This document shows, in pieces, positions 46,831 to 57,125 of a stretch of 64,000 nt of DNA. Source of the DNA: Tuctoria greenei (lineage: Eukaryota; Streptophyta; Magnoliopsida; Poales; Poaceae); NCBI GenBank assembly GCA_036927565.1, contig JAYESD010000003.1, forward strand, positions 100,983,591 through 101,047,590, in the 5' to 3' direction. The position numbers and the translations under genes were made by a program. The stretch's first letter is position 1, and each line of letters begins with the position of its first letter. A model generated the notes under the pieces. It did not search any database, had not been told where the DNA came from, and was given only the letters and a program-made list of their open reading frames with translations.

Positions 46831-47918
46831 TACGGCCCCCAGGATTTAATGGAGAAGGAGTCCATTCCGCCACAAAATCGTCCAAGTCTTGACTCTTGAT
46901 AGCTTGTCACGGCGGGAATTAAAGATCAAATTCTGCCAGCTCTGCTGCCCACTTGGCGATGTTCCCGATAGAATTAGGATTATGTAAAATTGGACGTAGT
47001 GGATAAGAAGTTGCCACTGATATCTTGTGGGCCTAGAAATAATGAAGAAGCTTCCTTGAGGCAATAAGAACTACGTAAAGCAGCTTATGCACCTCAATGT
47101 ATCTGGTCTTGGCATCATGGAGTACTTCAATGATTAAGTACACTGGCCGCTGGACGGTTCGGACCCTCTCGGGGGGGCCCAGAGCTTCTTCTCCATCGAC
47201 TCGGACCCTCCCAGAGGGGGTCTGAACCTTCTTGTTCATCTTCTCGAACCTTCCCGGAGGGGTCCGAAACTTCTTCTTGGTCAATCCTGACCCTCCTAGA
47301 GGAGTCCGGATCTTTCTGACCAGCCGTGAGAACTCCCTCAGATGAGAGAGGTTGATCTTCTAGCATTTTGCCCTGAAGATCCAGGCCTGGGGGCTGGGAC
47401 CCAAACTCGCCTTCAGGTAGCTCCGGACCCTTTCGAAGGGGTCTGGGCTCCTGAACTGGATGTGGCTCCGGTCGTTCCGCGACCAGGACCATGCTAACAA
47501 CTTCTGTAGTTGCAGAAATATAAAGCAGTAGAGGCTCACTAGGGTTCGGAGCTACCAAGATTGGCAGTGTGGTGAGGAGTTGCTTCAGCTCTTGAAATGC
47601 CTTTTCTGCTTCTTCGGACCAATGAAAAGGCCCAATCTTCCTCAGCTTGAAGAAGGGAAGTGCCCGCTCAGCCAGTCTTGAGATGAACCGGCTGAGCGCA
47701 GCTAGACATCCAGTTAGCTTTTGAACGTCCTTGATGCGGGCTGGGGGCCGCATATCTTCAGTAGCCTTGATCTTTGCTAGGTTTGCCTCAATTCCTCTGT
47801 GAGTCACCAAGAAACCAAGGAGCTTCCCGGAACTAACCCCGAAGACACACTTGTCCTGGTTCAGCCTAGTGCGGGTGATACGCAGCTTGTCGAAGACGGC
47901 TTGCAAGTTGTCAATGAG
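46831..47918 (-). pseudogene. RT thumb and first RNase H of element F with a repeat-filled spacer
   Basis: The frame 47906-47127 (259 codons) opens with the RT thumb (KCVFGVSSGKLLGFLV, DVQKLTGCLAALSRFISRL) and the start of the retroviral-type RNase H (PLLLYISATTEVVSMVLVAE, where the catalytic Asp position reads Ser). A Pro/Glu/Arg-rich insert of about 110 residues follows, built partly from a 14-residue repeat. RNase H then resumes as RPVYLIIEVLHDAKTRY in another frame near 47150 and runs with stops to about 46850. Confidence 0.78.
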
Positions 47919-48480
47919 TTACTCCTTGCTCTGGACCTTCACGATGATTTCATTGACATAAACCTCCACCAAGTCCCTCATTAGCACTCCAAAGGTTTTT
48001 TGCATAGCTCGCACAAAAGTTGAAGCAGCATTTTTGAGACCAAATGGCATAGCAGTATAACAATACAATCCATCTACTATTATGAAGGCAGTATGCTCGT
48101 CATCTCCCCTGGACATCTGGATATGATGATATCCGGAGTAGGCATCTAGGAAACACAATAGCTAACACCCGTAGGTGGAGTCCACTATTTAATCTATTCT
48201 ATGTAGTGGAAATGGATCTTTTGGACATGCCTTATTTAAGGTGGTGTAGTCGATAAACATCCGAAGCTTCCCGCCGGCCTTAGGTGCAACGACTGGGTTT
48301 GTTAGACATTTTGGGTGATGAACTTCTCCGATGAAACCAGCTTCGAGCAGCTTCTTGATCTCCTGTCAGATGAAGTTCTACCTTTCAACTGATTGCTTCT
48401 GAGGCTTATGGTGTACTAGTCGTGCGTCGGGATAGTTCTTTATATTGTGCTCAATCACCTCCCTAGGGATCCCAGGCATT
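47919..48480 (-). pseudogene. Reverse transcriptase of element F, active site changed
   Basis: The segment 48158-47919 reads CFLDAYSGYHHIQM, MPFGLKNAASTFVRAMQKTFG and then YVNEIIVK. The catalytic YVDD box is thus YVNE: both of its residues in the Asp pair are altered. The upstream finger region to about 48480 is readable with several stops (text such as KKLLEAGFI, HHPKCLTNPVVAPKAGGKLRM, LNKACPKDPFPL). A stop at 47916-47918 follows. Confidence 0.83.
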
Positions 48481-48559
48481 TGTGACGGTTGCCAGGCAAA
48501 CACGTCAACATTCGCCCGGAGGAAAGTGATGAGCGCGAGTTCCTATTTGTTGTCAAGAC

Positions 48560-49235
48560 CTCTCAATATACGGGTGGTCTGGGCAGCATCGGACCCGATT
48601 TGGATGACTTTGACAGGAACGTCGGTGTCGCCACTTGGCTGCACATGTTTTGCAGAGGTCGAGCCTAGATGAAGAGTGCTCGGAGGTTAAGCAGCTAACT
48701 CTTTGCGGGAAGTTCCTTCCTGCACCGTGGCAAGTGCATGGAGCTCCTCCAGCGCAGTAACTCCTGCAGTGCGATCTTCGCGGATCTGAAAAACGCCGAA
48801 AGGTGTTGGCATCTTCAACACCAGGTAGCCGTAGTGAGCGGCGACCATGAACTTGTACAAGGCGGGCCCGCCCAGGATGGCGTCGAAGGGTAAGCCGATC
48901 TACCAATGTCAAAGACCAGCTTCTCGGTCCGATAATTCTCTCGAGTCCCAAAGGGCACCAAGAGAGTGATGGATCCAAGAGGGCTGATGGCTCCCAGACC
49001 TACCCCCGAGAAAGGTCGTGAGGGGTGAAGGTCTGAGAGTCAAAGCTGGAGCTTGACGAAGGCTTCATAGCTCAGGAGGTTCAACCCCGCACCTCTGTCC
49101 ACCAAAACATGTAGAGTTGGATATTGTTGATGGTAGGAGACACCATCAATGGTAGTTGGCCAGCTCCGACCATGTTCCTAGGGCAATCTGTAGCATCAAA
49201 GGTGATGGTAGTGTCCATCCATTTCCGATGAGGTT
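48560..49235 (-). pseudogene. Protease region of element F (broken)
   Basis: The phrase TFDATDCPRNMVGAGQLPLMVSPTI (around 49205-49130) is the conserved entry to the Tat protease. The following active-site segment is frame-shifted and damaged (FWWTEVRG in place of the Asp-Gly-Gly motif). Later protease text can be followed to about 48760 in other frames. The 141-codon frame 48978-48553 is a different frame over the same DNA and has no domain of its own. Confidence 0.68.
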
Positions 49236-50351
49236 CCGCCGTGGCGGTAGGAGCTACAGGGGCCATGTCCCGCCGCATTGTCATGAGGAAACGACGAGAG
49301 GGGATGTCCCAAGAACCACCATAGATGGTGTTTAGGGTCTTCCGGCGCTTGTTGTCATAGACGTCGAAATCATCGTCAATTGTAATGTATACGGCTTTCA
49401 GGACCTTCTTGGGATCAAGAAAGCCTAGATCCGTGTCAAGCGGAGCTTCGTCGACTTTTTGTTTTCCTTCCCGCTGGTGGAAAGGAGCTTCTTCTCGGCG
49501 CTTGTTGTAGCGCTCGACAAGGTTCTGGACCTCTCGGCAATCCTCCAAACTGTGCTTATTTGTCTTGTGGATTGGACACCACATCTTGGAACTGCCACCA
49601 TCTTCTGACGAAGGTCGAGTCGTTTTTCGGGGCATGGCCCTCGGCCACCCGGAGCTATAGACATTGTAGCAGTAGGTGTGTCGGCCAACGACTTCTTCTT
49701 GCCGTTGGTATTTTTCTTCTTCTTGCCACCACTGGAGGTAGTGGTTTCAGCTTTGGAGGGCTTTTTATTAACCTCTGGAGCAGGTTTTGAGTGCTTTTTT
49801 TGGCCCTCTGCGGCTTGGAGGCACTTGTCAGCCAGGCTGAACAACTCTGTGACGTTGTGGACCTCCTTCTTCGCCACATTCTCCAGCATGTTTTTATCTC
49901 GGACGCCATGTCTGAATGCGACGATAACAGTAGCATTCGAGATAGAAGGGATGGTATTGCATACCTGAGAAAATCACTGGATAATGGATCGCAGCAATTC
50001 TCCCGTTGTTTGCGTCAGTACAAATAGGTCCAGTTTGGTGCCTGGTCGGGTGTAGGAACTCGCAAAGTGGGTGGTGAACTGTTGGCATTGCTCCGCCCAA
50101 TTGTTAATGGAGTCACGCGGGAGGCTCATGAACTAGAACCTAGCGGTCCCAGTAAAAGCCACAGGGAAATAATTGGCCATCACGGCCTCATGCCCCCCCC
50201 CCCCCCCCCGCCACCAGGATAGCGGTGGATTAAATTTGAAGGAATTCGGCGGGGTTGACAGTCCCGATGAATTTCTCTAGCGGATGAGGCCGGAACTTCT
50301 AGGGCCAGCAGACCATGTGTAGTTGCATGGCCAAGGCTGAACAACCGCCCC
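49081..50351 (-). pseudogene. Gag of element F, cut by element G
   Basis: From the cut at 50351 the frame carries FRPHPLEKFIGTVNPAEFLQI, then a run of Gly from a 17-base C homopolymer (50193-50209), and VMANYFPVAFTGTARF. The gag core continues through RDSINNWAEQCQQF and IPSISNATVIVAFRHGVRDKNMLENVAKKEVHNVTELFSLADKC (to about 49820), followed by a Lys-rich tail and the zinc-binding CPIHKTNKHSLEDC (near 49575). Stops and frame changes near 50160, 49980, 49640 and 49430 break it. It forms the particle shell in intact relatives. Confidence 0.82.
50347..50351. repeat. Left flank of element G (expected duplication GCCCC)
   Basis: GCCCC directly precedes the 5' LTR of G. The partner copy would follow the 3' LTR, beyond the window, and cannot be checked. 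Confidence 0.5.
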
Positions 50352-50667
50352 TTAAGGTGCATCTAAGCATCCCCGTGGGTTTTTGATGATTGATGATGAC
50401 AATTAAGAGGCTAATGAGCTAAAGTGATCTTAAGAACGGGTACAAGAATTGAAATGTGATGAAAACCCTCAAAAAGGAAAAGGATAAAACGGGCGCCAAA
50501 GACTCAAGCGTAAAAATTAGGGTTTTTATGGTATTGAGCTTATATGAGTTGTGTCATGTGAGAGGGTGGATGTATCATGTGCATTGAGATCATACCCAGG
50601 GGCTCAAAGTGGTGGTTTAGTGAAACACCTAAGTGAGAAGCCAAAAATGAGAAAAACGCTAGGAGGC

Positions 50668-51143
50668 CAGACTAGTCCGAGCCTCAAGGCCGGACTAGTC
50701 CGGCCAGGTAGACAAGTCCGTTTTTGGACGGATCAAATGTCTCTGGAGTGAATCTAAGTGAATTTGGAGCTAAGTCCGAGAAGTCCGGACTTGTCCGTTT
50801 TTGGATGAACTAAAGCTCTCTGGAATAGTTCAGACTTGTCCGCTTGAGACTTGGTTAGATAGACCGAGAGAAACCCTAGAGGGCCAAACTAGTCCGCCCC
50901 TGTGGTCGTACTAGTCCGGGCCAACCTAGAAGAGTTCGTTTTGGGACAGACCAAATGGTTCTGTCCCACTTCGAACTAGTCCGTTATTGACCGGACTAGT
51001 CCGTTGTCTAGTGACCGTTTGAATTTGGAAATTCGGTGGGTAGCGTGATGATCGTTGCTCAGTGTGGCAGTTGTCGAGAACTGACCAGAGGTCAGTGGTC
51101 CCATAGGGCCGGACTAGTCTGGGGTTAGAGGCCGGACTAGTCC
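50668..51143 (+). repeat. Palindrome cluster in the U3 region of element G
   Basis: Clear members are 50668-50679, 50691-50702, 50831-50842, 50992-51003 and 51132-51143, with others between. The motif is CGGACTAGTCCG (a perfect 12-bp palindrome) or CGGACTTGTCCG. Neighbours are often 20-23 bp apart. The position upstream of the TATA box suggests a promoter element, which is inference. Confidence 0.8.
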
Positions 51144-51182
51144 GCCCCTCTACTGAGGTCAGCAGAAGGGGCTCGGGACCCC

Positions 51183-51190
51183 TATAAAAA
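51183..51190 (+). promoter_or_regulatory. TATA box of the element G 5' LTR
   Basis: TATAAAAA lies in GGGACCCC-TATAAAAA-GGGGACCC, itself an inverted repeat around the box. The same box is at 63881-63888 in the 3' LTR. Confidence 0.82.
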
Positions 51191-51844
51191 GGGGACCCCC
51201 GGGCTCATTTGAAGAAGTCTTGAACCGTAGCGCCGCCACAAGCATCCTAGAGCCTTCCAAAGCCTTCTACTCGTCCTACTAACCCCTTAAGAGAAAATAT
51301 TGAAGATATTAGGGTTTGGGGAGGAGAGTAAAGGAAGATCATCGCGCTTTGGCTCTCGGTTTGATCTCTTGCACGTTGTGTTGTGTATTGTGGCTTGTGT
51401 GAGTTGAGCTTCGTGTGCCCCTCATTGTATTGATTTGTGGGAGCCTCAAGTTGTGAGTAGCCCCATCAAACTTTGTGATTGCCCATTGATATAGTGGAAA
51501 CCAAGCCAGACATCATGGTGTCTTGGTGAGAGAAGGGTCAAAAGAGACTCGGTCCTTGTGTGGACTTCTCAATGTGGATGTAGGCTTCTTCGTGGAGCTG
51601 AACCACGGGATAAATCTCGCTTCACTTGTCTGTCACTTTTTGCGATCACTAGTATTGCTATTAGGTTCCATATTGCTCGTATTGCTCTTCACCTTGATCA
51701 TTATTGTAAACTTGCAATCTAGGTGTTTAAACTTCACAATCTGAGCTTTACTAGTTTACGACACACTGCTTATCTCTTTGGTGAACTTTAATTCCACATA
51801 TAACTTGTAGAAATCAAGTTTTAGGTTTTTCACCCTGTGGTGAG

Positions 51845-51876
51845 CGGACTAGTCCGGCCCTGTGCAGACTAGTCCG
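51845..51876 (+). repeat. Downstream palindrome pair in the element G 5' LTR
   Basis: CGGACTAGTCCG at 51845 and CAGACTAGTCCG at 51865, exactly 20 bp apart, each followed by GGCC. The same layout with 20-bp spacing is found in the B LTR (18287 and 18307) and the solo LTR (53814 and 53834). Confidence 0.85.
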
Positions 51877-51956
51877 GCCACGGGAATTTAATCTTGTTTG
51901 ATTAAGTGATTTCAGGTATTATTGCCTAGTCACCCCCCATCTAGGAGACTTTCAAT

Positions 51957-51968
51957 TGGTATGAGAGC
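51957..51968 (+). other. Primer-binding site of element G
   Basis: TGGTATGAGAGC begins 2 bases after the LTR and differs by one base from the initiator Met tRNA site TGGTATCAGAGC. Confidence 0.88.
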
Positions 51969-52005
51969 AGGATTCTCCCCAAGAGTCTAACAACCCGGAG
52001 AAGTA

Positions 52006-52834
52006 ATGGCCGAAGGGGTGACAATGAGGTTCCGGTGGTCGTCGATGGCACCAAGACGAAGAACGTCGATGTTCTTCAAGATGATCCAAACGACGATGAA
52101 GAAGTTCGGATGCTCAAGGCACGACTTTGTGAGAAGCTAAACATTCCCAAGAAGGAGATCAAGCCAATTGCTCCGGTCAACATCGACAATGGGAGTAGTT
52201 CACAAGACTACTCCTGATATCCTTACAATTATGAGCAACTTACCGCGAGCAACCATTATTTGTCTATTCCCATTGGCAAACCTCCTCAATTTGATGGAAA
52301 TGACTTTTCTATGTGGAAGCATAATATGAAGATGCACCTCATTTCCTTAAACACTAGCTTGTGGCAAATTGTTATGACAGGTGTTCATCTTCCAAAGAAT
52401 GAGGAAGACATCACTCCGGAGCAAGTCGTTCTTCTACATCGCAATGCTCAAGCCGTTGGAGTGATTGCCTCCTCATTGACTCGTGAGGAGTTCAACCGCA
52501 TTGAAGGGTTGGAGGTTGCCAAAGAGATATGGGATACCCTCAAGACGGCGCACGAAGGCAACCGCGTCATTAGGGAGGCAAAGATCGAGATGATCGAAGG
52601 AGATCTTGGGAGATTCACCATCATGGAGGGTGAGTCTCCTCAAGATATGTATGACTGCCTCAAGACTCTCATCAACAAGAGTCAGTCATATGGAAGCACC
52701 CGGTGGACCGACCACGAGGTGGTAAAGAGGATTATTCGAGCATTCATGCCTCGAAACATCACTATTTGCTCAATAATTCGTGAAAGCCCGGGCTTCCACA
52801 AGATGACTCCCGAAGAAGTGCTAGGGAGGATCAT
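52006..52834 (+). pseudogene. Gag of element G, N-terminal part
   Basis: ATG 52006 gives MAEG and then loses frame at once in a run of G (52016-52019); the true frame continues as DNEVPVVVDGTKTKN. After a stop at 52215-52217 the copia gag domain is open: PIGKPPQFDGNDFSMWKHNMKMHL, the QAVGVIASSL and AKEIWDTLKTAHEG motifs, and LGRII at the cut. These match the UBN2-type gag of plant copia elements. The solo LTR at 52835 interrupts it; it resumes at 55649. Confidence 0.86.
52830..52834. repeat. Target-site duplication of the solo LTR, left copy (ATCAT)
   Basis: ATCAT directly precedes TGTAACACCC and recurs at 55649-55653 after GTGTCACA. Confidence 0.93.
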
Positions 52835-52963
52835 TGTAACACCCTCATTTTCATGCATAATGCCCTACATACATTCATATACATGTTTAACATTAACCCA
52901 CATAAAGAGAAACGAGTTTAAAATTGATTTGGAACAGAACCGCACTTAAAACGCTGAAAAGTG

Positions 52964-53290
52964 CGGACTAGTCCGATTTTGGTGAGGACTAGTCCGATTT
53001 CTCTCTGACTTCAACGGACTTGTCCGTTTTGGCTACGGACTAGTCCGACTTTGCCTCTGGACACTTTCGGACTTGTCCGATTTTACGCGGACTAGTTCGG
53101 TGTACCAAGAATCCTTGAAAATTTGCTATGTCCCTGGACTTGTCCTGACTAGTCCAGTGTTCCAGCGGACTTGTCCGTTTTCCTCTCTGACTAAAGTCAG
53201 ACTTGTCCAATTTTTGGCCAGACTTGTCCGATTTCTCTCTGACTAACTTTGGACTAGTCCAGTCCTTTTCGGACTTGTCTGATATTTCAC
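52964..53290 (+). repeat. Palindrome cluster in the U3 region of the solo LTR
   Basis: Well-preserved members lie at 52964, 52985, 53015 and 53036 (steps of 21, 30 and 21 bp), with further copies at about 53069 and 53091 and decayed ones to 53290. This is the best-preserved set among the B-family LTRs here. Confidence 0.83.
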
Positions 53291-53448
53291 GACTCTGAAT
53301 TAATTCTTTGTTTTACGACTTGTTTCTTGGGTTTTACATTAAGTGGGCCTAGGGATGTCGTGCCTAACTCTTTTAGAGCCAATGTGGGACTCTAAACCGG
53401 CCTCTACTCATCTCAAACTCAAAATCCATCTAACCCTAGCCTCCACCA

Positions 53449-53456
53449 CTATATAA
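53449..53456 (+). promoter_or_regulatory. TATA box of the solo LTR
   Basis: CTATATAA followed by ACAACCCC, as in B and D. The downstream palindrome pair at 53814 and 53834 lies 365 bp further on. Confidence 0.75.
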
Positions 53457-55648
53457 ACAACCCCACCCCTTGGCTTGTCATCTATTTGCCACTTTTCCAC
53501 CCGACCAAAACCCTAGTTCGTGGAGAGCCACCATCAAGTAGGGACGAGTAGATCCCAAGCAAGAAGAAGAAGAGGAGGAAACGAAAGAGGATCAAGATCT
53601 CCATCAAGTTTCGTTCTTCATCACCAAATCATCTCCAAGTTCATCATCAATCCTAGACCATCAAGATCCAAGTGTTGTCTCCAAGTTTCTTGACTCATTG
53701 GAGTTTTAAACACCTGGTATACCTTCTATTCTCTTTTCCTTACGTGAATTGAACCCCAAATCTCCAAATTCACATCGATCTAGAAACCCCTAATCCGCTG
53801 TTCTCGCGCAGTGCGGACTTGTTCGGTCCCTAGCGGACTAGTCCGATTTTCCTGGTTAAGTTGTGTCGAATGAATTCTAAAATTAAACCTAATCCACTCC
53901 AAACCTGTATAAACTTGTTAAAAACTATTAGAACTAATTAGTGATCCTTTGGAAGCAATCTATTAACAAGTTCTACCTTACATTTGCATTAATAATGCAT
54001 GTCATGTCATATTGAGTAATATATGTGCACTCTTTGATTGTGTCTCTTGTCTTGTATGTTTATTGTGCGGGTTAGACAGATTTGCGCTAGAGAGTGCCAC
54101 GAAGGATCTACAGCACCAAGAGTTTGAAGGCTTCGACCCGAACCAATCCCAAGAGCAAGGCAAGTGTCCTTGAAGCATATTGATCCTGTTTTGAAATAAA
54201 TGTTTTGTTTGCAAACCTGCATGCTTGTGTCAATTTGATGGGAATCCTATGATAGGAAGTTTACTAGCTTTGATTAATCACCCTTGTCACCTGGGATATA
54301 TGGTAGAGAGTCAGGATGGGATTTTTACCTTTTTGCTTCGCTTAATTAATTGGGATGGAAGAACAACTACACTACTTAATTTAATTATGCATTAATGAGA
54401 TTGTGGTTTACATGAACTGGTTAAATCTGATATGGTAATGGGTGATCTAAGCAAGCCTGGTATCTGGATGGGTTGGATGTATGGTGGATTACTTGCTTTA
54501 GATCTAAGGACTGGTTCGTGGAGCGACCATCCAGGATTTACAGTGTCACTACGAGGCCAAGTATGGGTCTGGCGTAGATGATTAATTAGGGCTTTGCCAG
54601 TGCTATTTGGACCATTAAGGATGCTCGGGGAAGGGCTAGTCGGATTGGGTTTTTGATGATTGGTGGGACTACCCTGGGATCGGAATGGCTCAAGAGGGGG
54701 CCCTTGGTTGAAGATGTGCTCAGTTGGAGACATCGCCACCGGTGAAACCTCAGTGGGGTCTAATTAGGCTAGTAATCCCTTTGTAAAGGCTGTGATCTCT
54801 TGGGCACACACCTACGGAAGTGTGATATGGCATAATTGAGATTCTATAGTCATCGAAAGGTGATAAAATCACAAACACGTGGGTAAAGCGGTACAACCTC
54901 TATAGAGTGTGTCTAAAACTATCATGATAGTCGTGCTCCCGATTATGAGCAACCTGGACCCTCACATGATTAGAGGAAACTTGGGATTTGGGATGGTTGT
55001 TTGGTTATGGTTATGGTTGGTATTATGGTTATGGATGGTTATGAATTGAATTCTGGTATTGAATATGGATATTGGTATATGATGATGGATATAGAATATG
55101 GACTGGTATTATGATAACTACATGGCTTATGATGCGTTTATTTCACATACATATAATATATTGCTTTTCAAATGTTTTATTGTACTTTTAAGCACTTAGC
55201 CATTATTATATTCGTCATTTGAATCAGCCACATGTCATACTTTCCACACTTGCTGAGTACGACATGTACTCACCCTTGCAATACCCCCCCAACAGTTGCA
55301 GGTCAGGATTGGGAGTTTAATGGCTATAATGCGGAGTTCTAGGCCGTGTCTACCGTCAGCTTTGCCTGTGGTATTGCATGGAGGTGCGCTATACCCAATC
55401 GCTTATGTTGCCTAGCTGTTTAGTTGCATATTTAGTTTATTTTTGCTGCATTAGTTGGACTTGTCATTAATATTCATTAGAGCTTGTATTCGAGGATAAT
55501 ATGGTTAGTGTAATAAAATTTGGTTAATTAATCTTGTTCTGTGGTAATTTTCTATATACTCTTTTGTGAATGCACTCGTGTATGTGTGTTAAACATCCTA
55601 GGCACACATATGCGTTCACTTGGTTCATTCTCGGAACTGGGTGTCACA

Positions 55649-55653
55649 ATCAT
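55649..55653. repeat. Target-site duplication of the solo LTR, right copy (ATCAT)
   Basis: Perfect match to 52830-52834. Confidence 0.93.
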
Positions 55654-57125
55654 CAACCATGAGATGATTGAGTAAGAAGCAATGTTCTACAATGATCTAC
55701 AAAAGCTTTCCTCCTCCTAGAAAATGGATGTTGCATTCAAGGCAACGTCCTCAAGATCTCAAGAAATGGAAGAGAGTCATGAAGAGAGTCCCGACACCGA
55801 TGAGGAAGACGCTCTTTTCATCAACAACTTCAAGAGAATGTTTAGAAGAAGGAGGGGGAGCTACCAAAATGAAAGAAAGAGCAAAGACAAGCCCAAGACA
55901 AGATCAAAAAGGGCTTCCTACAATTGCGGAGAATATGGCCACTTCATTGTGGATTGTCCACATGAAGAAAACAAGAAGAAGAAGGAGGGCAAGTCCAAAG
56001 AGAAGAAGTACTTCAAGAAGAAGAAGAAGCAATCCAAACATGCCCACCTTGGAAAGGAGTGGGATTCAGATGATGAATCCTCCTCCGATGAAGATGAGAA
56101 GGTAGCAACTATTGCTATGAAGAAGACAACAATGGAGAACAAGCTCTTCCCCAACTTGGAGACTTCAAGGCCAACATGTCTCATGGCCAAGGAGGGAATA
56201 AAGAAGGTTAAATATAAATCCTCTTCTTAAATTTCTTCTCATGATGATTTTGATAGTAGTAGTGAAAATGAACACATGCTTAAGGACATAAGTAAAAGCA
56301 CCTTGAAAAGATTGAGATTGTTAACGGAGGAAATATTTGAGAAGGAAGAACTCATCAACTGTCAAGAGGACATGCTCATCCAACAAAAGGAGAGATGTCA
56401 AGAGGTTGAGGAGCTCTTGGAGCTTGAAAGAGAAAGAAGCAAGGCACTTGAGCGTGAACTCGCTTTGATCAAGGAAACTTGCTCAAACCTTGAGAACACT
56501 ACAATTGTGCTCAATGATGAACTTGTTAGTTTGACACAAGCTAATAAGATCCTTGAGATGCAAGCGAAGTCTCTCAAGGTCAAAGCACATTCTTCCTCTA
56601 CAAGATCACCTTCTACAAATATTAAATCCGAAGAATCTCAACCTTGTAAATGCTCAAACTTAATCATAAAGCTTAAAGATGAGCTTAAGTTGGCACAAAC
56701 CAATCAAGCACCAATATGGTGCCATCTTTGACAAGGAGAAGGTGGCATATGCACGTAGTGCATATACCAACACAAGACATCCCCTTGTCAAGGATGGTCT
56801 TGGTTATTCTAGGGGGATGAGGCAAAACGCCAAAACTCCCAAGAATGGCAAAGACTTAATTGTTTTTTTCTAGGGAGGCTCATACAACAATAAGGGAAAG
56901 AATGTTGTAACATCTCCAAAAATGCTTAAGAAAGAACCTCATCCGTTGTTCCATGATTTTGATGCTTCATATGTTTTATTAAGGAACAAGTTTGGAAAGG
57001 CCTATGCTAGGTATGTTGGGCCACACCGCAAGAGTCCTAAACCTTGTGTGTGGGTTCCCAAGTGCCTCTTGACTAACATCAAAGGACCCAACACAATTTG
57101 GGTACCTAAAGCCAAGGCTTAAATC
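55654..57125 (+). pseudogene. Gag of element G, C-terminal part with coiled coil
   Basis: After NHEMIE, a stop and SSS, a second stop precedes the frame 55724-56230: an acidic stretch, Arg/Lys-rich text, and a zinc knuckle reading SYNCGEYGHFIVDC, whose first Cys is Ser. Lys-rich and Ser/Asp/Glu-rich tracts follow. In the same frame, after a stop, 56276-56731 forms a strong coiled coil (KERCQEVEELLELERERSKALERELALIKE). The last part, 56700-57122, is frame-shifted and includes AYARYVGPHRK and CVWVPK. A large coiled-coil gag is a Sirevirus trait and may mediate particle assembly or binding to host dynein light chains in relatives. Confidence 0.82.

Larger units (their letters stand above)
44238..50351 (-). 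mobile_element. Element F: Tat-type Ty3/gypsy element, minus strand, cut by element G
   Basis: On the minus strand the order is gag, protease, RT, RNase H, a second archaeal-type RNase H, integrase and a 3' non-coding region. The second RNase H is a hallmark of the Tat lineage, and gag with a CX2HX4HX4C-like motif fits. Gag is cut at 50352 by G, so the 5' LTR, primer site and gag start lie right of the window. The left boundary and 3' LTR are not resolved. Heavily mutated, with a changed RT active site. Confidence 0.85.
50352..51954 (+). repeat. 5' LTR of element G (1603 bp), palindrome-rich
   Basis: Its start TTAAGGTGCATC has decayed from the TGAAAGTTCATC of the 3' copy; it ends GACTTTCA. 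At least ten copies of CGGAC-WW-GTCCG, some changed by one or two bases, lie at 50660-51145, ahead of the TATA box. A pair at 51845 and 51865 lies near the end. Identity to the 3' LTR is high but not complete, with two palindrome copy-number differences. Confidence 0.92.
52835..55648 (+). mobile_element. Solo LTR of the B family (2814 bp) inside element G gag
   Basis: It is full-length from TGTAACACCCTC to GGGTGTCACA, flanked by a perfect 5-bp duplication ATCAT, with no internal region. It is similar to the B 3' LTR (2810 bp) over its whole length. It arose by insertion of a complete element and recombination between its LTRs. Removing it with one duplication rejoins the gag frame exactly. 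Short frames within, for example 54392-54739 on the minus strand, have no domain. Confidence 0.94.

Noticed and set aside
48553..48978. Minus-strand open frame of 141 codons in element F
   Set aside because: It is an alternative frame over the degenerate protease, with no domain of its own.
50660..51145. CRISPR-like regularly repeated short motif
   Set aside because: Plant nuclear DNA, no uniform repeat/spacer structure, no cas genes; the array is part of a retrotransposon LTR.
54392..54739. Minus-strand open frame of 115 codons
   Set aside because: Lies inside the solo LTR and recurs only as LTR text; no domain.
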